Source of the DNA: Massilia sp. NR 4-1
GTDB lineage: Bacteria > Pseudomonadota > Gammaproteobacteria > Burkholderiales > Burkholderiaceae_D
Direction: 5' to 3'
Length of the DNA stretch: 64,000 bases
Assembly: GCF_001191005.1 (NCBI RefSeq)
Contig: NZ_CP012201.1
Coordinates: forward strand, 5,518,001-5,582,000
The notes beneath the pieces are model-generated. The model did not search any database. It was given only the letters and a program-made list of their open reading frames with translations, and was not told the origin of the DNA. Below, in pieces: positions 1 to 8,251 of the stretch (the stretch's first letter is position 1; each line of letters begins with the position of its first letter). Made by a program: the position numbers and the translations under genes.

Positions 1-422
1 TTGCCATGGGCGACCACGGATTTAAATGCATTCTTGCCCTGCTTGCGGTCGATCGGAATCATGCGCAGCAGCGCGATGCCCCAGCCGAAGAAAGGGATGT
101 ACAGAATCTCTTTCTTGAACACGAACACCAGGGGGCGCGGCAGGTTCGCCAGCAGGAAGATGGTCTCCCACGCCGACTGGTGCTTGGACAGGATGATGGC
201 CGGGCTGTCGGGAAAATTCTCGTAGCCCTTGAACTCGTACTCGATGCCGCAGATGGTCTTGGCGCACCAGACGATGAACACGTTCCAGCGCGAGGTCACG
301 TAATAGCGCTTGTTGTAAGGCAGCGGGGCCACCAGCATGCAGACCGCGGACCAGATGACGGTGGCAATGCCCATCAGGACCATGAACAGCAGGGAACGCA
401 GGAACAAGACAGCTTTACGCAA
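1..422 (-). CDS. plsC: 1-acyl-sn-glycerol-3-phosphate acyltransferase (partial, C-terminus outside window)
   Basis: Lysophospholipid acyltransferase that acylates lysophosphatidic acid to phosphatidic acid at the inner membrane. The 140 visible residues hold an N-terminal hydrophobic helix (about 5-32), the catalytic HxxxxE-type motif HQSAWE at 81-86, a FKKE...PFFGWG block at 102-114 and an IPIDR block at 122-126, all typical of the PlsC/LPLAT family. No ATG precedes this conserved start in frame. A TTG at 422 lies 7 nt after GGAG, so I chose TTG. It is the last gene of a minus-strand run glyQ-glyS-gmhB-plsC, and its start overlaps no other gene. Truncated only by the window edge. Confidence 0.9.
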   Translation of the reverse strand, partial: MRKAVLFLRSLLFMVLMGIATVIWSAVCMLVAPLPYNKRYYVTSRWNVFIVWCAKTICGIEYEFKGYENFPDSPAIILSKHQSAWETIFLLANLPRPLVFVFKKEILYIPFFGWGIALLRMIPIDRKQGKNAFKSVVAHG

Positions 423-441
423 TGCGGTACTCCATTCGAAT

Positions 442-1011
442 TCAGTTGGCGGATGGCTGGGCGGAGGGCGCTTTCAGCAGATGCGTCACCATCGCGGCCA
501 GGTCCGGGAAGACCATTGTACCGGGCGGCAGGCCGCCCGTGGCATGAGTTTTTTCGCCCTTGCCGGTCAGGACCAGGAAGGGTGTGCAGCCGCTGATGAA
601 GCCGGCCTGCAGGTCGCGCAGCGAATCGCCCACGGTCGGCACACCTTTCAGGCTGACCTGGTAGCGCTTGGAGATTTCCGCGAACATGCCGGGCTTGGGC
701 TTGCGGCAGTCGCAGTTGTCGGCCGAGGCGTGCGGGCAGAAGAAGATGGCATCGATGTCGGCGCCCACCTGCTGCGCCAGCGTGTGCATCTTCTGGTGGA
801 TGGCGTTGAGCACCGAGATGTCGAAGAACTCGCGCGCGATGCCCGACTGGTTGGAGGCGATCACCACGCGATAGCCGGCCTGGTTCAGGCGGGCGATCGC
901 TTCCAGCGAGCCGGGGATCGGTATCCATTCGGCGGGCGACTTGATGAAGTCCGGCGAGTCGTGGTTGATCACGCCGTCCCGGTCCAGGATGATGAGCTTC
1001 ATCTGCCCCAT
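442..1011 (-). CDS. gmhB: D-glycero-beta-D-manno-heptose 1,7-bisphosphate 7-phosphatase
   Basis: HAD-superfamily phosphatase that removes the C7 phosphate of heptose bisphosphate on the way to ADP-heptose for the LPS inner core; cytoplasmic. Visible motifs are the DRDGVIN nucleophile loop at the N-terminus, SNQSG (motif II), a zinc-binding CPH...NCDCRKPKP segment and the final VGDSLRDLQAG acid motif. Length of about 189 residues fits GmhB. Starts at GTG 1023, ATG 1011 and ATG 1002 are all possible. I prefer 1011 because GGTGGGG lies 6 nt upstream, just after the glyS stop. Lies between glyS and plsC on the same strand, a common betaproteobacterial arrangement. Confidence 0.93.
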   Translation of the reverse strand: MGQMKLIILDRDGVINHDSPDFIKSPAEWIPIPGSLEAIARLNQAGYRVVIASNQSGIAREFFDISVLNAIHQKMHTLAQQVGADIDAIFFCPHASADNCDCRKPKPGMFAEISKRYQVSLKGVPTVGDSLRDLQAGFISGCTPFLVLTGKGEKTHATGGLPPGTMVFPDLAAMVTHLLKAPSAQPSAN

Positions 1012-1024
1012 ACTCTGCCCCACC

Positions 1025-3133
1025 TTAAGCCGCCAGCTTGGAAATGTCGGCCACGCGGTTCATCATGCCGTGCAGCGAAGACAGCAGGGCCAGACGGTTG
1101 TTGCGCAGGGCGACATCCTCGGCCATCACCATCACATCGTTGAAGAAGGCATCGACGTCGTCGCGCAGCTGGGCCAGGGTTTTCAGCGTGCCGGTGAAAT
1201 CGCCGCGGCCGAAGGCGGCGTCGACTTCCGGCTGCACGCGCACCACGGAGGCGGCCAGCTTCTTCTCGGCCTCGTCCTGCAGCAGGGCGGCGTTGACGCC
1301 GCCGGCGGCCACCTGGCTCAGGGCTTCCTCGTTCTTCTTCAGGATATTGGTGATGCGCTTGTTGGCGGCGGCCAGCGAGGCGCTTTCCGGCAGGGCGGCG
1401 AAGGCTTGCACCGCTTCCAGACGCTGCACGATATCGTCCAGGCGGTCCGGATTCTGCGCCACCACGGCTTCGATCTCGTTCGGCGTGAAGCCGCGCTCGC
1501 GCAGGATGCCGCGCAGGCGGTCCAGCATGAAGGCGGTGACTTCGGCGCTCGGGTCCTTGAAGTTGGCGACGCCGGCGAACTGCTTCACCGCGTCGGCCAG
1601 CAGGCCGGAAATCGACAGCGGCAGGCGCTTTTCGATCAGCATGCGCAGCACGCCCAGGGCGTGGCGGCGCAGCGCGAACGGGTCCTTGTCGCCGGTCGGC
1701 TGCAGGCCGATGGCCCAGATGCCGACCAGGGTTTCCAGCTTGTCGGCCAGCGCCACGGCGGTGCCGGTGTTGGTGGTGGGCAGGCTGTCGCCGGCAAAGC
1801 GCGGCTGGTAGTGCTCGGAGGCGGCCAGCGCCACTTCCTCGGATTCGCCGTCGTGGCGCGCGTAGTAAGTGCCCATGATGCCTTGCAGCTCGGGGAACTC
1901 GCCCACCATATCGGTCAGCAGGTCGGCCTTGGACAGGCGCGCGCCGCGTTCGGCCAGCGCCACGTCGGCGCCCAGCTTGGCGGCGATGGCGCCAGCCAGC
2001 GCGGTGACGCGATCGCTGCGTTCGGCCTGGGTGCCCAGCTTGTTGTGGTAGACCACGTTCTTCAGCAGCGGCAGGCGCGATTCCAGGGTCTTCTTCTTGT
2101 CCTGCTCGAAGAAGAACTTGGCGTCCGACAGGCGCGGACGCACCACGCGCTCATTGCCGCCGATGATGGCTTCTGGCGTGGCGGTGGCGATGTTCGAGAC
2201 GATCAGGAAGCGCGAACGCAGCTTGCCGGCGGCATCGGTCAGCGCGAAGTATTTCTGGTTGGTCTGCATGGTGAGGATCAGGCACTCCTGCGGCACGGCC
2301 AGGAACTCTTCCTCGAAATGGCATTCGTAGACCACCGGCCATTCCACCAGCGAGGCCACTTCCTCCAGCAGGGCTTCCGGCATCAGCACCTGGTCGGCGC
2401 CGGCTTTTTCCAGCAGGGAGGTGCGGATTTTTTCCTTGCGCTCTTCAAAGCCCGGCACGACCTTGGCTTTTTCCAGCAGGGTGGCGGCATAGGAGTCGGC
2501 ATCGGCCACGCTCACGCTGCGCTGGCCGGGCGCGGTCAGGAAGCGGTGGCCTTCGGTCACGTTGGACGCGGTCAGGCCCAAGAGCGTCAGCGGCAGCACG
2601 GCCGCGCCATGCAGGGCGATCAGGCTGTGCACCGGACGCACGAACTGCACGGTGGCGCCGTCCGCACGCTGGTAGCTCATTACTTTCGGGATCGGCAGCT
2701 TGGCCACGCTGTCTTCCAGCGCCGCTTGCAGGCCGCCTTGCAGGGCCGAGCCGGCTGCGGTGTAGGTGTAGAAGAAGGATTCGGCCTTGCCGTCCTGGGC
2801 GCGTTCCAGGTCCGCCACTTGCAGGTCGGGGAAGCCCAGCGCGGCCAGCTTCTTGGCCAGCGGTGCGGTCGGTTTGCCTTCGGCGTCCAGCGCCACGCTC
2901 ACTGGCAGCACTTTTTCGCGGATCGATTTATCCGGCGAGGTGGCGCGCACCTTGGTGATGGCGACGGCCAGGCGGCGCGGCGTGGCATAGGTGGTGGCTA
3001 CGCTGTCGGCGTCCAGGAAGTCGCGCGATTTCAGGCCGTTGACGATGCCGGCGGCAAAGGCGGTGCCCAGTTTGGACAGGGCTTTCGGCGGCAGTTCTTC
3101 GGTCAGCAGTTCGATTAACAGTGTCTGATTCAT
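1025..3133 (-). CDS. glyS: Glycine--tRNA ligase beta subunit
   Basis: Beta subunit (702 residues) of the alpha2-beta2 bacterial glycyl-tRNA synthetase. It recognises tRNA-Gly and is needed for aminoacylation together with GlyQ. The N-terminus (LLIELLTEELPPKAL) is the family signature. Other conserved blocks such as YATPRRLAV, the tRNA-binding HD-like region (RLSDAKFFFEQDKK), DKLETLVGIWAIG and a C-terminal DALR-like anticodon-binding region (FFNDVMVMAEDVALRNNRLALL) are visible. Start ATG 3133 lies 13 nt after the glyQ stop, consistent with co-transcription. A 725-codon open frame on the other strand is a shadow. Confidence 0.98.
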   Translation of the reverse strand: MNQTLLIELLTEELPPKALSKLGTAFAAGIVNGLKSRDFLDADSVATTYATPRRLAVAITKVRATSPDKSIREKVLPVSVALDAEGKPTAPLAKKLAALGFPDLQVADLERAQDGKAESFFYTYTAAGSALQGGLQAALEDSVAKLPIPKVMSYQRADGATVQFVRPVHSLIALHGAAVLPLTLLGLTASNVTEGHRFLTAPGQRSVSVADADSYAATLLEKAKVVPGFEERKEKIRTSLLEKAGADQVLMPEALLEEVASLVEWPVVYECHFEEEFLAVPQECLILTMQTNQKYFALTDAAGKLRSRFLIVSNIATATPEAIIGGNERVVRPRLSDAKFFFEQDKKKTLESRLPLLKNVVYHNKLGTQAERSDRVTALAGAIAAKLGADVALAERGARLSKADLLTDMVGEFPELQGIMGTYYARHDGESEEVALAASEHYQPRFAGDSLPTTNTGTAVALADKLETLVGIWAIGLQPTGDKDPFALRRHALGVLRMLIEKRLPLSISGLLADAVKQFAGVANFKDPSAEVTAFMLDRLRGILRERGFTPNEIEAVVAQNPDRLDDIVQRLEAVQAFAALPESASLAAANKRITNILKKNEEALSQVAAGGVNAALLQDEAEKKLAASVVRVQPEVDAAFGRGDFTGTLKTLAQLRDDVDAFFNDVMVMAEDVALRNNRLALLSSLHGMMNRVADISKLAA

Positions 3134-3146
3134 GTTCGGTATTCTT

Positions 3147-4058
3147 TTACGCGGCGGTTGGAGCGGTTCCCAGCATCGGGAAGCCGAGGCGTTCGCGGGA
3201 ATCGTAATAGGCTTGCGCCACCAGGCGCGACAGCGTGCGCACGCGGCCGATGTAGGCGGCGCGCTCGGTCACGGAAATGGCGCCGCGCGCATCCAGCATA
3301 TTGAAGCTGTGCGAGGCTTTCATGATCTGCTCGTAGGCCGGCAGGGTCAGTTGCAGCTCGATCAGGCGCTTGGCTTCGGATTCGTGGTTGGCGAATTGGG
3401 CGAACAGCAGCTCGGTGTTGGCGTGCTCGAAGTTATAGGTGGACTGCTCCACCTCGTTCTGGTGGAAGACGTCGCCGTAGCTCAGCTTCTTCTTCACGCC
3501 GTTCTCTTCCCACTCGGTCCATACCAGGTCGTAGACGTTTTCCACGCCCTGCAGATACATGGCCAGGCGTTCGATGCCGTAGGTGATCTCGCCCAGCACC
3601 GGCTTGCAATCGAGGCCGCCCACTTGCTGGAAGTAGGTGAACTGGGTCACCTCCATGCCGTTCAGCCAGACTTCCCAACCCAGGCCCCAGGCGCCCAGGG
3701 TCGGGCTTTCCCAATCGTCTTCGACGAAGCGCACATCATTCTGCTTCAGGTCCAGGCCCAGCGCTTCCAGCGAACCCAGATACAGGTCGAGGATGTTTTC
3801 CGGCGCCGGCTTCAGCACCACCTGGTACTGGTAATAGTGCTGCAGGCGGTTCGGGTTCTCGCCGTAGCGGCCATCCTTGGGGCGGCGCGAAGGCTGGACA
3901 TAGGCGGCGCGCCAAGGCTCGGGGCCGATCGCGCGCAGGAAGGTCCCGGTGTGGAAGGTGCCGGCGCCCACTTCCATATCGTAAGGCTGGAGCAGGGCGC
4001 AACCCTGCTTGTCCCAGTAGGATTGCAGGGTCAGGATGATTTGTTGAAATGTCAGCAT
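3147..4058 (-). CDS. glyQ: Glycine--tRNA ligase alpha subunit
   Basis: Catalytic alpha subunit (303 residues) of tetrameric glycyl-tRNA synthetase; forms glycyl-adenylate with GlyS. The protein starts MLTFQQIILTLQSYW and contains the family-defining QPYDMEVGAGTFHT, QPSRRPKDGRYGENPNR and GWEVWLNGMEVTQFTYFQ blocks of the class II fold. First gene of the minus-strand run glyQ-glyS-gmhB-plsC, with 115 nt separating it from lnt upstream. That gap holds the 14-bp palindrome TTCGCTAAAGCGAA at 4103-4116 and is the likely promoter region. Confidence 0.98.
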   Translation of the reverse strand: MLTFQQIILTLQSYWDKQGCALLQPYDMEVGAGTFHTGTFLRAIGPEPWRAAYVQPSRRPKDGRYGENPNRLQHYYQYQVVLKPAPENILDLYLGSLEALGLDLKQNDVRFVEDDWESPTLGAWGLGWEVWLNGMEVTQFTYFQQVGGLDCKPVLGEITYGIERLAMYLQGVENVYDLVWTEWEENGVKKKLSYGDVFHQNEVEQSTYNFEHANTELLFAQFANHESEAKRLIELQLTLPAYEQIMKASHSFNMLDARGAISVTERAAYIGRVRTLSRLVAQAYYDSRERLGFPMLGTAPTAA

Positions 4059-4173
4059 CGTAGTGTGTCGGTGACGCGCGGGGCGCGCGTGAGCGTTATC
4101 GGTTCGCTAAAGCGAATCATTTTAGCGGGTTTTGCGGCGGGGCTGTAGAGATCAGCCCCTATTGGCCGCATTT

Positions 4174-5739
4174 TCAGGCGCTTTTCAGCCGCTTTTTGGC
4201 GCTTTGGCGCGACCATAGCCAGGCCGCGGCGATGGCCAGGGCGGCCAGTCCCAGGAACAGGCGGTTCTGCAGGCGGATATACGGCGTGCTGCCGCTCATG
4301 CCCTGCACCGTGGCGCTCAGCACTCCGGCCTCGTAATAGGGCAGGGCGTGCGTCACCTGGCCGCGGCTGTCGATCACCACGGTGGCGCCGGTATTGGTGG
4401 CGCTCAGCATGGGGCGGCCCGTCTCCAGGCTGCGCATCTGCGAGATCTGCAAGTGCTGGGGAATCGCCACCGACTGGCCGTACCAGCCCAGTTCCGACAC
4501 GTTCAACAGCAGGGTGGCCGGCTGCGGCGCGTCGTTCAGCTGCTGGGCGATCTCCTCGCCGAAGGCGTTCTCGTAGCAGATATTCGGCAGCACGCGCTGG
4601 TCCTTGACCGCGAAGGCCGGCTGCAGCAGCTGGCCGCCGGTCTGCTCGCTGAGCGGAATCTGCATCATGTCGGTGAACCAGCGGAAGCCCAACGGAATGA
4701 ATTCGCCGAAGGGCACCAGATGGTGCTTGTTGTAGCGGTAGGGCGCGCCGCCCAGCGCGGGCGCCAGTCCCAGCACGCTGTTCGAGTAATTGGTCGGGCT
4801 GTCCATCACCGGAATGCCGAGCACCACATGGCTGCCGCTCTTGCGCGCGAACTGGCCGAAGGCGTCCAGGAAGCCGGTCGGCAGCTGGTGCTGGAACAGC
4901 GGCACCGCCGTTTCCGGCGTGGCGATCAGGTCGGCCGGCGCCGCCGTCACGCTGCGGTAGTAGCTGCGCAGGGTCTGCTCCAGCTGGGCCGGATCGAATT
5001 TGCGCTCCAGCGCGATATTGCCCTGCACCAGGCGCACGCTGATCGGCTTGCCGGTGGCCTGGGTCCAGGCCAGCGATTGCAGCGCGAAGCCGGCCAGCCA
5101 GGTGGCGCCGGCCAGGGCAAGCGCGATCCAGCGGCTCTGGTGCATGGCCAGCAGCAGGGCACCCGCCGTCAGCGCGGCCAGCCAGCTGATGCCGTACACG
5201 CCCAGCAGCGGCGCATAGCCGGCCAGCGGCGAGACATTGTGGGCATAGCCGGCCGTGGCCCAGGGGAAGCCGGTGAAGACCCAGCCGCGCAGCCATTCGC
5301 CGATGGCCCAGGCCACCGGCAGCAGCAGCAGGTTGGCGGCCGGCAGCGGCATGGCCCAGCGCTTGCGCAGCCAGGCCGCGCCGCCCATGGCCAGCGCCGT
5401 GTAGCCGCCCATGAACAGGGACAGCAGCACGATGGCGATGGCCGCGATGGGCGCCGACAGATTGTTGAAGCGGTTCAGGACGATGTACAGCCAGTGCACG
5501 CCGGCCAGGCACCAGCCGAAGCCGAAGGCCCAGCCGATCCAGGCGCTGGCCTTCACCGAGGCGGCGCGCAGCACCTGGTAGAACAGGATGGCCAGGCTGA
5601 GGATCTGCAGCGGCCACCAGCCCAGTGGCGCGAACGACAGCACGCCCGCCGCGCCGGCCACGGCGGCGATGAGCATGCGGCCTTGGGTGCTGCGCTGGGG
5701 ACGGGGCGGATCGCCGGGGCGGGCGCGGCGCCAGCGCAT
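4174..5739 (-). CDS. lnt: Apolipoprotein N-acyltransferase
   Basis: Inner-membrane enzyme that N-acylates the terminal cysteine of apolipoproteins, the last step of lipoprotein maturation. About six hydrophobic helices lie in residues 22-220, followed by a nitrilase-type (CN-hydrolase) domain. The catalytic triad is present: Glu276 in ATPETAVP, Lys338 in YNKHHLVPFGEF and Cys388 in NICYENAFGEE. Length 521 is normal. The ATG at 5739 overlaps the corC stop by one base (TGATG), so the two are probably translationally coupled. The corC-lnt pair is conserved across proteobacteria. Confidence 0.97.
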   Translation of the reverse strand: MRWRRARPGDPPRPQRSTQGRMLIAAVAGAAGVLSFAPLGWWPLQILSLAILFYQVLRAASVKASAWIGWAFGFGWCLAGVHWLYIVLNRFNNLSAPIAAIAIVLLSLFMGGYTALAMGGAAWLRKRWAMPLPAANLLLLPVAWAIGEWLRGWVFTGFPWATAGYAHNVSPLAGYAPLLGVYGISWLAALTAGALLLAMHQSRWIALALAGATWLAGFALQSLAWTQATGKPISVRLVQGNIALERKFDPAQLEQTLRSYYRSVTAAPADLIATPETAVPLFQHQLPTGFLDAFGQFARKSGSHVVLGIPVMDSPTNYSNSVLGLAPALGGAPYRYNKHHLVPFGEFIPLGFRWFTDMMQIPLSEQTGGQLLQPAFAVKDQRVLPNICYENAFGEEIAQQLNDAPQPATLLLNVSELGWYGQSVAIPQHLQISQMRSLETGRPMLSATNTGATVVIDSRGQVTHALPYYEAGVLSATVQGMSGSTPYIRLQNRLFLGLAALAIAAAWLWSRQSAKKRLKSA

Positions 5740-6617
5740 CAGTCTTGCTCGTCCATGGCGGGCGGCAGTTTTTCCACGGTCAGGACGTGGATCTGGCGGG
5801 CGTCGGCGCGCAGCACTTCAAAGCGCAGGTTCTCGATATCGAACACATCGCCCTTGTGCGGCATGCGGGCCAGGTGCTTGGACACCAGGCCGCCGATGGT
5901 GTCGACGTCTTCGTCCGACAGGCCGGTGTCGAGTTCCTCGTTGAACTGGCCGATTTCGGTCAGCGCCTTGACGCGCCAGCGCGGGCCGAGCTGGCCTTCC
6001 TTGATCGAGAGGATATTGTCCTCTTCCTCGTCGAAATCGTATTCGTCCTCGATGTCGCCGACGATCTGTTCCAGCACGTCCTCGATGGTGATCAGGCCGG
6101 CCACGCCGCTGTATTCATCGACCACGATGGCCATATGATTGTGGTTGGCGCGGAAATCGCGCAGCAGCACATTCAGGCGCTTCGATTCCGGAATGAAGAT
6201 GGCCGGACGCAGCATGTCGCGCACGTCGAAGGATTCTTCGGCGTAGTAGCGCAGCAAGTCCTTGGCCAGCAGGATGCCGACCACCTTGTCGCGCTCGCCC
6301 TCGATGGCGGGGAAGCGCGAGTGGGCTGTTTCCAGCACCAGCGGCAGCCATTCCTCGATGGGCTTGGAGATATCGATCACGTCCATCTGCGAACGTGGAA
6401 TCATGATGTCACGCGCCGACAAGTCCGATACCTGGAACACGCCTTCGATCATCGACAAGGCGTCGGCGTCGATCAGGTTGCGTTCGTGGGCGTCATGCAG
6501 GACTTCGAGCAGTTCCGAACGGTTCTCGGGCTCGGGGGAAATCAGGGCGGTGAGGCGCTCGAATAGGGAGCGATGGGGTTTAGCGTCATTCCTGACGCTA
6601 CTAGAGTGCTCTTGCAT
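5739..6617 (-). CDS. corC: CBS-domain protein of the CorC/HlyC family (magnesium/cobalt efflux type)
   Basis: Cytoplasmic CorC/YbeX-type protein: a pair of CBS domains (about residues 45-180, with RDIMIPRSQMDVIDI and FPAIEGERDKVVGILLAKDLL), then the VVDEYSGVAGLITIEDVLEQIVGDIEDEYD block and a C-terminal CorC_HlyC domain (WRVKALTEIGQFNEELD). There is no membrane DUF21 domain, as in E. coli YbeX. The family is linked to divalent-cation homeostasis and, in E. coli, to ribosome metabolism. I chose ATG 6617 (MQEHSSSV); an in-frame TTG at 6689 would add 24 residues unlike the family. Upstream of lnt and overlapping it by one base. Confidence 0.9.
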   Translation of the reverse strand: MQEHSSSVRNDAKPHRSLFERLTALISPEPENRSELLEVLHDAHERNLIDADALSMIEGVFQVSDLSARDIMIPRSQMDVIDISKPIEEWLPLVLETAHSRFPAIEGERDKVVGILLAKDLLRYYAEESFDVRDMLRPAIFIPESKRLNVLLRDFRANHNHMAIVVDEYSGVAGLITIEDVLEQIVGDIEDEYDFDEEEDNILSIKEGQLGPRWRVKALTEIGQFNEELDTGLSDEDVDTIGGLVSKHLARMPHKGDVFDIENLRFEVLRADARQIHVLTVEKLPPAMDEQD

Positions 6618-6767
6618 AGCAGGCGTGAGCCAGTTGTTTCGAAGTGCTATAGGATACACCAAATGGACCACCGGGTCCGATTTTGCCAAAACGGCATGCC
6701 CCAGGCGATGCGAAATTTGCTATGCTGCGCTGCGGCGCCAGCGGGGCGCGTCCCTGTTGGAGTCAGC

Positions 6768-7787
6768 ATGCAAGCGAGCGCAGTGACCTATGGATCGGAT
6801 CAAAATGGCCTGGTGTGCGGCTATCTGTTCGGCCGCGGCGAACAGCCCGAGCCGATCGAGGCCGATGCGGCGTCGGCCTGGCTGATGCAGCGCGCCGCCC
6901 ATCCGGGCGAGTTCCTCTGGCTGCACTTCAACCTGGCCAATACCGCCAGCGAAAAATGGCTGAAGGAGCGGCTGGTGCTGGCCGAGGAGTTTTACGACAG
7001 CCTGCACGAGGGTTCACGCTCGACCCGCATCGAGCAGGCCGACAATACCCTGGTGGCTGTGGTCAATGATGTTTTGCGCGACTTTTCTTTTGAGCCTTCC
7101 GATATTTCCAGCCTGTTCCTGAGCGTCGAGCGCCAGGTCGTGGTCAGCGCGCGGCGCAAGCCGCTGCAGGCGGTGGAGCGGCTGCGCCAGGCCGTGCGGC
7201 GCGGCGAGGAGATCCGCTCCTCGGTGGAGCTGCTGACCCATCTGCTGCGCGACCAGGCCGACGTGCTGACCCGCATCGTGCGCGATGCCACCAGCCGCGT
7301 CGACGGCATCGAGGACAGCCTGCTGTCCGGTAAGCTCACCTACAAGCGCGCCGACCTGGGCGCGTTGCGCCGCGTGCTGGTGCGTCTGCAAAGGCTGCTG
7401 GCGCCGGAGCCGGCGGCCCTGTTCCGCCTCTTGCAGCGGCCGCCGGCCTGGGTTTCCGAACAGGACCGCCAGGAGCTGCGCGAATCGACCGAGGAATTCG
7501 CCGTGGGACTGAGCGATATGGCCTCGCTGCAGGAACGCATCAAATTGCTGCAGGAGGAGATTGCGGCCCTGGTCAACGAAGGCAATAACCGCAGCCTGTA
7601 CGTGCTGACCATCGTCACCGTGCTGGCGCTGCCGATCAATATCATCGCCGGTCTGCTGGGCATGAATGTGGGCGGCATCCCGCTGGCGCAGGATGCCGAA
7701 GGCTTCTGGATCGTGGCCGCCATCGTCGGCGGCTTCACGGTGGTGGGCGGTTGGCTGGTCTACCGCAAGCAGCGCGAGTTGAATTAA
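6768..7787 (+). CDS. zntB: CorA-superfamily metal transporter, ZntB-like
   Basis: Magnesium/zinc transporter of the CorA fold, 339 residues. A long soluble N-terminal alpha/beta and helical domain (1-280) precedes two C-terminal membrane helices. The signature GMN is at residues 298-300, in the loop after the first helix (GLLGMNVGGIPL). A YVLT/ALPINIIAG segment and a short basic tail (RKQRELN) complete the pattern. ZntB proteins mediate zinc transport; zinc rather than magnesium is inferred from overall similarity only. ATG 6768 has TTGGAG 5 nt upstream. The gene sits alone on the plus strand between corC and ybeY and overlaps the ybeY end by 4 nt, splitting a cluster that is otherwise on the minus strand. 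Confidence 0.85.
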   Translation: MQASAVTYGSDQNGLVCGYLFGRGEQPEPIEADAASAWLMQRAAHPGEFLWLHFNLANTASEKWLKERLVLAEEFYDSLHEGSRSTRIEQADNTLVAVVNDVLRDFSFEPSDISSLFLSVERQVVVSARRKPLQAVERLRQAVRRGEEIRSSVELLTHLLRDQADVLTRIVRDATSRVDGIEDSLLSGKLTYKRADLGALRRVLVRLQRLLAPEPAALFRLLQRPPAWVSEQDRQELRESTEEFAVGLSDMASLQERIKLLQEEIAALVNEGNNRSLYVLTIVTVLALPINIIAGLLGMNVGGIPLAQDAEGFWIVAAIVGGFTVVGGWLVYRKQRELN

Positions 7788-8251
7788 GCCTCGGCGTAGG
7801 GATCGGCGATGCCCAGGCCGGCCAGGATCTCCGTTTCCAGGCCTTCCATCTCGGCCGCTTCCTCGTCGTCCTCGTGGTCATAGCCCTGGGCGTGCAGCAC
7901 GCCATGCACGATCAGGTGGGCGATGTGTTCCTCCACCGATTTTTTCTGTTCCGCCGCTTCGCGCTGCAGCACGTCGGTGCACAGGATGATGTCGGCGCGG
8001 GTCGGCTCGTCGTCGGCGATATCCTCGCCGTCGTTGTAGGCGAAGGTCAGCACATTGGTGGCGTAATCCTTGCCGCGGTACTCGCGGTTGAGCTGCTGGC
8101 CTTCTTCGGCGTCGACGAAGCGGATCGCCAGTTCGGCCGGGGCGAACAGGGCGGCCTGCACCCAGCGCCGGATCTTGGGACGGGTGATGCTCTCTTGCAG
8201 GCGTGGATCGGCATATTGCACCGACAGGCTGAGTTTATTTTTTTCGGACAT
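7784..8251 (-). CDS. ybeY: Endoribonuclease YbeY, rRNA maturation factor
   Basis: Single-strand endoribonuclease of the UPF0054 family, acting in 16S rRNA 3' maturation and 70S quality control; cytoplasmic. The zinc-binding H3xH5xH motif is complete, with His116, His120 and His126 in HGVLHAQGYDH, followed by the EAAEMEGLE segment. NREYRGKDYATNVLTF is a second family block. Length 155 is typical. The start overlaps the end of phoH by 17 nt, and the 3' end overlaps the convergent zntB by 4 nt. Part of the conserved miaB-phoH-ybeY row. Confidence 0.97.
   Translation of the reverse strand: MSEKNKLSLSVQYADPRLQESITRPKIRRWVQAALFAPAELAIRFVDAEEGQQLNREYRGKDYATNVLTFAYNDGEDIADDEPTRADIILCTDVLQREAAEQKKSVEEHIAHLIVHGVLHAQGYDHEDDEEAAEMEGLETEILAGLGIADPYAEA

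Noticed and set aside
941..3118. 725-codon open frame on the plus strand opposite glyS
   Set aside because: Shadow of glyS in a GC-rich genome; the translation is rich in Gly, Ala, Gln, His and Arg, with no domain pattern.
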